36,024 nucleotides of DNA from NCBI GenBank assembly GCA_002877875.1, contig PNIE01000005.1, positions 1-36,024 of the forward strand, in the 5' to 3' direction. This DNA is from Caldimicrobium thiodismutans. Its GTDB lineage: Bacteria; Desulfobacterota; Thermodesulfobacteria; Thermodesulfobacteriales; Thermodesulfobacteriaceae. Shown in pieces: positions 29,196 to 36,024 of this stretch (position 1 is the stretch's first letter; each line of letters opens with the position of its first letter). Below the pieces are notes generated by a model, which made no database searches, was not told the origin of the DNA, and saw nothing but the letters and a program-made list of their open reading frames with translations. The position numbers and the translations under genes were made by a program.

Positions 29196-29408
29196 TTATT
29201 TTTCCTTTTCCACTTTGATTTTCTTTACTTCCTTTTTTTCTTCTTCAAGATCTTTAATTTTTTCCTCAAGGGCACTTTTAAAAGCAAGCAGAATCTCCTT
29301 TTTGGCATTTTTTAGATGCTTCTTTGTATCTTCAGGAACAAAAGAAAATATGTCTTCTAAAAAAGTATCCCAGGCTTTAATTAAATGTTCTACCCATCGT
29401 GCCTGCAT
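29196..29408 (-). CDS. Small helical/coiled-coil hypothetical protein, 70 aa
   Basis: Ends 6 bp before the ArsA-like start; Lys/Glu-rich C-terminus. Confidence 0.6.
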   Translation of the reverse strand: MQARWVEHLIKAWDTFLEDIFSFVPEDTKKHLKNAKKEILLAFKSALEEKIKDLEEEKKEVKKIKVEKEK

Positions 29409-29497
29409 ATTTTTCCCCCTTCTTGAGCTTCCTTTCCTTTTTATTAATTTTAAAATAATTTTATACTTAGGACAAGGTTTTTTTACGAAAGTTTTTA

Positions 29498-30607
29498 TTA
29501 AAGGTTAAACCTAAAATAGATTAAATCTCCCTCTTGAACTAAATAATCCTTTCCTTCAAGGCGTAAAAGTCCAAGTTCTCTTGCCTTGTGAAAGGATTCT
29601 ACTTGGAGATACTCTTCAAAGGAAATAACCTCTGCACCAATAAATCCCTTTTCAAAGTCAGAATGGATTATTCCTGAGGCTTCTTTAGCTGTTGTGCCCA
29701 CTTTGATAGTCCAAGCCCTAGCTTCATTTTTATTAGCTGTAAAAAAAGTAATTAGGTTTAAAAGCTTAAAACCTTCTCTGATCATTTTATTAAGCCCAGG
29801 CTCCTTAAGTCCATAGGCTTTAAGAAATTCTTCTCTTTCCTCTTCTGTAAGCCCTATCAGTTCAGCTTCAAATTTTCCGGCTAAGGGAATTAAGGGAACT
29901 TCTTCCTTTTCAGCCTTTTCTTTTAAAGCTTTAAAATGGGGATTTTCTAAAGGATTCAGTAAATCCTCTTCCCCAAGATTAGCTATATACATCATAGGCT
30001 TTAGAGTTAATAAAAAAAGTTGTTTTTCTAGAAAAGTGATCTCTTCCTGGGAAAACTGGTCTTTAAAGAGTCTTAAGGGCCTTAAGTCTTGCAAAAAAAA
30101 GAGGGCCTTTTCTATAATTGCCAGTTCTTCTTTAGCTTTTTTATCAGTTTTTCCTAGTTTTTCTGTTTTTTCTTTTCTTTTCTCAAGAGTTTGGATATCT
30201 GCAAGGATTAATTCCAGATCCACAATTTCAGCATCTCTTACAGGGTTAACTGTACCTTCCACATGAATAATATCTTCCTTTTCAAAACATCTCAAAATTT
30301 GAGCTATAGCTGAAACATTGCGAATATGAGATAAAAATTGATTACCAAGCCCTTCTCCTTTGCTTGCTCCCTTTACGAGCCCTGCAATATCAACAAATTC
30401 AATAAAAGCAGGAGTAGCTTTAGCACTTTTTTCCTTTTTAGCAATTATTTCAAGCCTTTCATCAGGAATGCTTACCATTCCAAGGTTAGGCTCTATAGTA
30501 CAAAAAGGATAATTGGCGACCTCTGCCTTAGCCTTTTGAATTAGGGCATTAAAAATAGTTGATTTTCCTACATTAGGAAGGCCAATAAGACCTATTTTTA
30601 AATTCAT
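29498..30607 (-). CDS. ychF: YchF/OLA1-type ATPase
   Basis: GLIGLPNVGKSTIFNAL, NYPFCTIEPNLGMVSIPD, C-terminal TGS domain GTTAKEASGIIHSDFEKGFIGAEVI. Confidence 0.96.
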   Translation of the reverse strand: MNLKIGLIGLPNVGKSTIFNALIQKAKAEVANYPFCTIEPNLGMVSIPDERLEIIAKKEKSAKATPAFIEFVDIAGLVKGASKGEGLGNQFLSHIRNVSAIAQILRCFEKEDIIHVEGTVNPVRDAEIVDLELILADIQTLEKRKEKTEKLGKTDKKAKEELAIIEKALFFLQDLRPLRLFKDQFSQEEITFLEKQLFLLTLKPMMYIANLGEEDLLNPLENPHFKALKEKAEKEEVPLIPLAGKFEAELIGLTEEEREEFLKAYGLKEPGLNKMIREGFKLLNLITFFTANKNEARAWTIKVGTTAKEASGIIHSDFEKGFIGAEVISFEEYLQVESFHKARELGLLRLEGKDYLVQEGDLIYFRFNL

Positions 30608-30628
30608 AAAAAATAATATAAAACAAAA

Positions 30629-31024
30629 TTATTTTTTAAGAAGGTTAATTACCTCGTATGGAAGGCGGACAATTTTCCCTTCTCTATTTATAGGTACATG
30701 AAGCGTTTTTCCCTCACAAAGAAGCTCTCTCTCACGATAAATTTCATAAAGAAAGGTAATTTTGTAAGATTTTACTTCTAAAAGGGCCGTTTTAATAGTT
30801 AGTATATCGTCGTATCTTGCAGGAGCTTTATATTTAGCATAAACTTCAATCACAGGAAGGATGATTGCAAATTTCTCTTCAATTTCACGATAGCTTATCC
30901 CTTTTTTACGGATATATTCCGTTCTTCCTATTTCAAAGAGCCGAAGATAATTGGCATAATACATCACTCCGCCGCAATCGGTATCTCCATAAATAACTCT
31001 ATAAGAAAATTCAATCCAATCCAA
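30629..31024 (-). CDS. YbgC-like acyl-CoA thioesterase (hotdog fold)
   Basis: RVIYGDTDCGGVMYYANYLRLFEIGRTEYIR. Confidence 0.9.
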   Translation of the reverse strand: MDWIEFSYRVIYGDTDCGGVMYYANYLRLFEIGRTEYIRKKGISYREIEEKFAIILPVIEVYAKYKAPARYDDILTIKTALLEVKSYKITFLYEIYRERELLCEGKTLHVPINREGKIVRLPYEVINLLKK

Positions 31025-31068
31025 GTTTTTCCCCTTGCTAAATTTAAAAAGAAAGGTATCTTTAAATT

Positions 31069-31626
31069 ATGGAGAATATTTTATCGCAAAAACCAAAAAA
31101 GGTAATAGCCGGTAGCAAAAGAGTTCAAAATTTAATTGAAAAATTGGCTCAATCTATTTTAAAAAAACATCCCTTTCTCGAGGATGTGGTGCTTATTGGT
31201 ATAAAATGCGGAGGCATTCCTGTTACTAATCGTCTTAAAGAAATCTTTAAAAAAAAGTTTGGAGTTAATCTTCCCGTTGGCTATCTTGATATTACCCTAT
31301 ATAGGGATGATTGGACTCGCATTTCTCAACATCCCGAGGTAAGAAAAACGGAAATAACCTTTTCAATAGAGGATAAATGCATTATTTTAGTGGATGATGT
31401 TATATTTACAGGAAGGACCGTGCGTGCTGCTATGGATGCCCTAATTGATTTAGGAAGGCCTAAAAAGATAGAACTAGCTGTTTTGGTTGATAGGGGAGGA
31501 AGGGAATTCCCTATAGAACCTAATTATTGTGCCTTAAGAATTAAGAAAATTGCTCCTTATGATTATGTATCCGTTTATTTTAAAGAATTACATGGAAAGG
31601 ATCAGATTTGTCTTGAGAGTAAATAA
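31069..31626 (+). CDS. pyrR: PyrR-type regulator/uracil phosphoribosyltransferase
   Basis: GIKCGGIPVTNRL, VGYLDITLYRDD, PRPP motif IILVDDVIFTGRTVRAAMDAL. Confidence 0.93.
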   Translation: MENILSQKPKKVIAGSKRVQNLIEKLAQSILKKHPFLEDVVLIGIKCGGIPVTNRLKEIFKKKFGVNLPVGYLDITLYRDDWTRISQHPEVRKTEITFSIEDKCIILVDDVIFTGRTVRAAMDALIDLGRPKKIELAVLVDRGGREFPIEPNYCALRIKKIAPYDYVSVYFKELHGKDQICLESK

Positions 31627-31647
31627 AGACAAAGAGGGGTAACATAA

Positions 31648-32133
31648 ATGGGTGGAAGATCCAGAAAATCTATTTTAAAACAAAAAATTGCTAAGTATTA
31701 CAGAGAGAGAGAAAATCCACTTGCTCTTCTTGCCCTCCAAGATGAAATAATTCGTCTTAATCAGGATAAGTTAAGGCTTTTTCAACAAAATCTTGAATAC
31801 TTAAGAGAGCTTGATACGAAACCAAGGGAAGAAAAGGTTTCCAAATTGGTCATTCGAAAATACACTCATGAGCTTGATAAAAAATTTGCCAATAAGGCCT
31901 TCTATGAAAGTTTATATCCTATAACCTTAGAATACAAATTTATGCCTCTTCAAGCCATTTTTGTGTGGTATATGAGAAGCCTTGAGATGATTTTTGGAGA
32001 AAAAATTCCTAAGTTGCATCTAAATAGGCTTCAGAAATGGGTAAAATATTGGTTGTCCTGTTTAACACCTGAGCAAGAGCTTCAATTGAAAAGTGCTATT
32101 ATTTCGTGGATTATGAATAGATCATTTACTTAA
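31648..32133 (+). CDS. Hypothetical protein, 161 aa
   Basis: Coding-like ORF between pyrR and the next gene, same strand. Confidence 0.7.
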   Translation: MGGRSRKSILKQKIAKYYRERENPLALLALQDEIIRLNQDKLRLFQQNLEYLRELDTKPREEKVSKLVIRKYTHELDKKFANKAFYESLYPITLEYKFMPLQAIFVWYMRSLEMIFGEKIPKLHLNRLQKWVKYWLSCLTPEQELQLKSAIISWIMNRSFT

Positions 32134-32153
32134 AAATTGAAAGTAATTAAGCC

Positions 32154-32945
32154 TTGCTCTTTTTGTTAAAAATTTTTATTGTTAATTTAATTTTATTAAT
32201 TTCTGTTTCTAATCTGAAAGCCCAGATTTTAATTCTTTATACTGATAACGATTCCTACGGAAAAGTTGGGAAAGAGAAAATCTTTACCCTGGCTGAAGGG
32301 CAACCGGCTTTTGCCAATTTTTTTGATCTAAAGGTACCTTCTCACTTTTTTATTATTACACCTAAGGGAGAAAAACAAAAACTTACTCTACTTCGCAAAA
32401 AGCTCTATGATCCCTGGTTCAACACCCCAAGGATTGCCTATGAAATAAAGATACAACCTAAAGAAGCAGGTGACTATCTTCTCTGCATTGAGGGTGATGA
32501 TACCCTTACTTTAAATGGAACTTTAAAGAGGTCTTATGCCAAAACCCTCTTTCATGTGCAAAAGGAGACCTCTTGGGATAGATTTTGCGCTTTTCCCCTG
32601 GAGATAAAACCTTTAACCAGGCCCTATGGTCTTAAGAAGGGAGTCCTTTTTAGAGGTCAAATTTTCTATGAAGGCAAACCTCTTAAAGAGATTGAAATCG
32701 TGGTGGAAAGATTAAGATTTAAACTCAATCCCTCAGAACTTCCTAAGGATTCCAATGAGGAAATTAATGTGCCTTTATTTTTAAAAAAGTTGAAAACAGA
32801 TAATCAAGGTTTTTTTTACACTAATTTTGAAGAAGAGGGCTGGTGGGTAATAACAGCTAAATTCCCAAGAGGAATTAAACTCTATGGAAATAAACAATAT
32901 CCCTATGAACTTCAAACTCATCTTTGGATCTTTGTTTTTCCATAA
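32154..32945 (+). CDS. Exported protein, possibly DUF4198-like (TTG start)
   Basis: Signal peptide-like N-terminus FLLKIFIVNLILLISVSNLKAQ; beta-rich remainder. Confidence 0.6.
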   Translation: MLFLLKIFIVNLILLISVSNLKAQILILYTDNDSYGKVGKEKIFTLAEGQPAFANFFDLKVPSHFFIITPKGEKQKLTLLRKKLYDPWFNTPRIAYEIKIQPKEAGDYLLCIEGDDTLTLNGTLKRSYAKTLFHVQKETSWDRFCAFPLEIKPLTRPYGLKKGVLFRGQIFYEGKPLKEIEIVVERLRFKLNPSELPKDSNEEINVPLFLKKLKTDNQGFFYTNFEEEGWWVITAKFPRGIKLYGNKQYPYELQTHLWIFVFP

Positions 32946-32978
32946 AAATTTTGAATTTTTATGACTTTTATCTATAAT
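32941..32978 (+). promoter_or_regulatory. Promoter of usp with inverted repeat overlapping the -35
   Basis: TTGAAT (32951-32956), 16-bp spacer, TATAAT (32973-32978); CATAAAAATT-TTG-AATTTTTATG at 32941-32963. Confidence 0.55.
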
Positions 32979-33015
32979 AATTTCTACAGTTTGAATCAAA
33001 TTGCAGGAGGGAAAA

Positions 33016-33882
33016 ATGAAGACTTATTGTAAAATTTTAGCCTGTATTGATGGTTCAGAGGTATCCTTCAATGCCTATAAAAATGCTTTATGGTTAGCTA
33101 AAAGTCTCAATGCGGAAGTATTAGTTATGACTGTTCTCCCTGTAGGACAAGCCCTAAGTAGTGCCCTTTCTCTTTTTATTGGTATGAAAGATACCCTTAG
33201 AAAGGGGGCTGAAAAGATTTTAAAGGAAGCTTCTTTTATGGCTGAAGAAGAGGGAGTTAAGGTCAAAGAGATCCTTGAAGAGGGGGAGCCTTTTCAAAGA
33301 ATCATTGATACTGCTTATGCAGAGGAAGTAGATCTTATAGTGCTTGGAAAAACTGGAAAGAGTGGCTTAGCTAAAGGAATCCTTGGAAGCACTGCTACGA
33401 GAACTATAGGTTCAAGTCCTGTGGATTGTTTAGTTATCCCTAAAGAGGCCACTTTAAGAATAAGAAAACTACTTTTGCCAGTAGATGGATCTCCCTATTC
33501 AGAAAGAGCTAATGAGAGAGCTCTCTTTTTGGCAAAAGCCTTTAAGGCATCCGTTAGCATTCTCTTTGTAGTTGAACTTCTCTTTGAGCTTTATGAAACT
33601 CCGGCTGAATTAGTTAATCTTATTGAAACTTTAAGAAATGAGGGGGAAGAAATTGTCAGAAAAATGAGACTTAAATTTAAAGAAGAAAATATCCCATCTG
33701 AGGCTTTTGTAGTTCAAGGAAATATAGCAGAACAAATTATAGAATTCTCCAATAAAGAAGAGGCTGATTTAATTGTGATGGGGTCCCATGGAAAAACTGG
33801 CTTGAAGAGACTTTTACTTGGAAGTGTAACCGAGAAGGTTATAAATTTTGGAAACAAACCTGTATTAGTAGTAAAAATTTAG
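33016..33882 (+). CDS. Universal stress protein with two UspA domains (track start 33001)
   Basis: ILACIDGSEVSFNAYKNAL; LLLPVDGSPYSERANERAL; IVMGSHGKTGLKRLLLGSVTEKV. Confidence 0.93.
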   Translation: MKTYCKILACIDGSEVSFNAYKNALWLAKSLNAEVLVMTVLPVGQALSSALSLFIGMKDTLRKGAEKILKEASFMAEEEGVKVKEILEEGEPFQRIIDTAYAEEVDLIVLGKTGKSGLAKGILGSTATRTIGSSPVDCLVIPKEATLRIRKLLLPVDGSPYSERANERALFLAKAFKASVSILFVVELLFELYETPAELVNLIETLRNEGEEIVRKMRLKFKEENIPSEAFVVQGNIAEQIIEFSNKEEADLIVMGSHGKTGLKRLLLGSVTEKVINFGNKPVLVVKI

Positions 33883-35246
33883 GGATTCTCTTCTAGGCCA
33901 TACTTTTTTAATTTTCTCCAAAGGGTAGCTCTATCTATACCAAGTATTTGAGCAGCAAGACTTTTATTCCAGCCAGTTTCCTTTAAAACAAATTTTATAT
34001 ATTCTTTTTCTTGCTCCTCTAAGGTCAAAAGTTTTTGTTCCCTTTTACGAAAGGTAAAGATTTTAAATTTCCTAAATTCTTCAGGAAGGTGATGAACCTC
34101 AATTTTTTCGCTGGTAGTTAAAGCTACTGCTCGGGCCACTATGTTTTCAAGCTCTCGTATATTTCCGGGATAATCATACTCCATTAAAAGTTTCATAGCA
34201 TCTTCGTCTATTTCGGTAACTTTTTTGTGCATTTCTTTTGCATATTTCCGGAGAAAATGATAAGCAAGAAGAGGGATATCTTCTTTTCTCTCACTAAGAG
34301 GAGGAAGTTTTAAAGTTACCACATTTAGACGGAAGTAGAGATCCTCTCGAAAATAACCTCCTTCAATTTCCTTACGAATATCTTTATTTGTTGCGGCAAT
34401 GAAACGAACATCTACCTTAATAGGTTCGGTGCCACCAATTCTTAAAAACTCTTTTTCTTGTAAAACTCTTAAGAATTTCACCTGCATTGTAGGACTCATT
34501 TCTGTTATTTCATCAAGAAAAAGGGTGCCACCATCAGCAATTTCCAAAAGTCCTTTTTTGGTTGTCACTGCCCCAGTATAAGCTCCTTTTTCATGCCCAA
34601 AGAGCTCATTGGCAAGCAACTCCTCCGTAAAGGCACCGCAATTAATAGCCAGAAAGGTTTTATTCCGGCGATGGCTCTTTGAATGAATATACCTTGCCAG
34701 GAGTTCTTTCCCTGTCCCAGTCTCACCTAAAATAAGAACTGGACAATCAGTAGGAGCAATCTTTTCAGCTATATCAAGAATCCTTTTCATTTCTGGATTT
34801 TTGGTTATTATCTTGACCTCCTCTTTATTTTTTTCAAGTTCTTCCTTTAATTTTTTGTTTTCTTTTTTTAAATACACTTTTTCAACCGCTTCCTTTACCA
34901 CTTTTCTTAATTCTTCTAATTTAAAGGGTTTCATAATGTAATAATAAGCACCCTTTTTCATAGCCTCAATGGCAGAATCTACTGTGGCATAAGCAGTTAT
35001 TATGACTACTTCAGTATCAGGCCACCATTCCTTACACTTTTCAAGGACATCCAGCCCTGTTACTTTCTCCATTTTTAAATCGGTAATCACTACATCAAAT
35101 TCCTCTTCCTGAAGATATTTTAGAGCCAAGGTACCACTCTCAGCTGTTTTTACTTCATATCCCTCTTTACTTAAAACATAACTTAAATTTTTTAAAGTTA
35201 ACTTTTCATCATCCACAACAAGAATTTTAGGAGTTTTCTCTATCAT
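33879..35246 (-). CDS. NtrC-family sigma-54-dependent response regulator
   Basis: Receiver VVDDEKLTL, VITDLKMEK; GETGTGKELLARYIHSKS; GAYTGA; Fis-type HTH. Confidence 0.95.
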   Translation of the reverse strand: MIEKTPKILVVDDEKLTLKNLSYVLSKEGYEVKTAESGTLALKYLQEEEFDVVITDLKMEKVTGLDVLEKCKEWWPDTEVVIITAYATVDSAIEAMKKGAYYYIMKPFKLEELRKVVKEAVEKVYLKKENKKLKEELEKNKEEVKIITKNPEMKRILDIAEKIAPTDCPVLILGETGTGKELLARYIHSKSHRRNKTFLAINCGAFTEELLANELFGHEKGAYTGAVTTKKGLLEIADGGTLFLDEITEMSPTMQVKFLRVLQEKEFLRIGGTEPIKVDVRFIAATNKDIRKEIEGGYFREDLYFRLNVVTLKLPPLSERKEDIPLLAYHFLRKYAKEMHKKVTEIDEDAMKLLMEYDYPGNIRELENIVARAVALTTSEKIEVHHLPEEFRKFKIFTFRKREQKLLTLEEQEKEYIKFVLKETGWNKSLAAQILGIDRATLWRKLKKYGLEENP

Positions 35247-36024
35247 TTATTACCTTTCCCTCCTCTTTGGGTAGATTTATAATAAAGGTGGTCCCTTTTC
35301 CTACTTCACTTTCAATTTTAATACTACCCTGATTGTTTTTAATTAAATTATAAACTATGAAAAGACCTAATCCATAGCCTTTATTTCCTTTGGTTGTAAA
35401 GAAGGGATCAAAGATATGGGGAAGATCTTTGGCGGGAATGCCAGGTCCTGTATCAGAAAAATAAATGGTGTTATAATCTTTATTTTCTAAACCTTTAACA
35501 ATTATTTTCCCTTTAGACTCTCCTATGGCTTCGAAGGAATTTTTAAAAAGGTTAATAAAAACTTGTTTTAGCTGTTGAGGATCAGCAAAAACCATAAAAT
35601 CCTCAGGAATTTCCAAATTAATCTCTATTTGAGGAGGAATTTTTCCTCTTAAAAGATAAAGGGTCTCGTTTAAGAGATTTTTAAGCTTAATTTTTTCTTT
35701 TTGACCTGGTTTAGAATAATCAAGAATACTTCTTATAATTTTTTGGACCCTTTCAATTTCCTTTTCAATTTCTAAAAGGAGTTCACGTTTAAATTCAAGA
35801 TTTTCTCCTTCAAGTTCTTCAAGAAGAATTTGACAACTTGTATAAATATTGTTTAAGGGGTTATTTAATTCATGGGCTAAACTAAAAAGAAGAGTTCCGA
35901 AAGTAGCCAGCCTTTCAGTCTGAATAAGATATTCCTTTCTCTTATTTAGTTCCTCCAGCATTTTATTTATAGCTTCAACTAGTAAAATCATCTCTTTATC
36001 TTCAAAATCCGGAGGAACGGCACA
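35227..36024 (-). CDS. Sensor histidine kinase, N-terminus truncated by the window edge
   Basis: LAHELNNPLNNIYTSCQIL, DTGPGIPAKDLPHIFDPFF, GYGLGLFIVYNL; frame stays open to 36024 (CAVPPDFEDKEM). Confidence 0.92.
   Translation of the reverse strand, partial: CAVPPDFEDKEMILLVEAINKMLEELNKRKEYLIQTERLATFGTLLFSLAHELNNPLNNIYTSCQILLEELEGENLEFKRELLLEIEKEIERVQKIIRSILDYSKPGQKEKIKLKNLLNETLYLLRGKIPPQIEINLEIPEDFMVFADPQQLKQVFINLFKNSFEAIGESKGKIIVKGLENKDYNTIYFSDTGPGIPAKDLPHIFDPFFTTKGNKGYGLGLFIVYNLIKNNQGSIKIESEVGKGTTFIINLPKEEGKVINDRENS

Overview
AT-rich bacterial window. Gene content (Qmo complex, c-type cytochromes, NrfD/FeS modules) suggests a thermophilic sulfate or sulfur-compound reducer, possibly Thermodesulfobacteria-like; this is an inference and was not checked by search. 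Left third: qmoABC, then a PAS/Cache histidine kinase with a periplasmic CXXCH haem motif, an NtrC-type regulator, three small glycine-rich membrane proteins (two are tandem paralogues), and an NrfD/4Fe-4S/triheme-cytochrome module. Between regulator and module lie two copies of a palindromic 18-mer, 42 bp apart, upstream of a sigma-54-like promoter. Convergent to the module is a multihaem NapC-like cytochrome pseudogene with frameshifts and two broken haem motifs. Middle: flgM with a near-textbook sigma-28 promoter, a nitrilase/RfaE2-type fusion, an AddB-like nuclease beside a helicase-less RecB/AddA-type nuclease domain, ilvE, TPR protein, TtuA-rhodanese fusion and PhoU-DUF47 fusion. Right: lepB, lepA, an ABC transporter, an ArsA-like ATPase, ychF, a YbgC-like thioesterase, pyrR, hypotheticals, a double-domain Usp, and a second NtrC-type two-component system running off the end. 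No rRNA, tRNA, CRISPR array or transposase was recognised.
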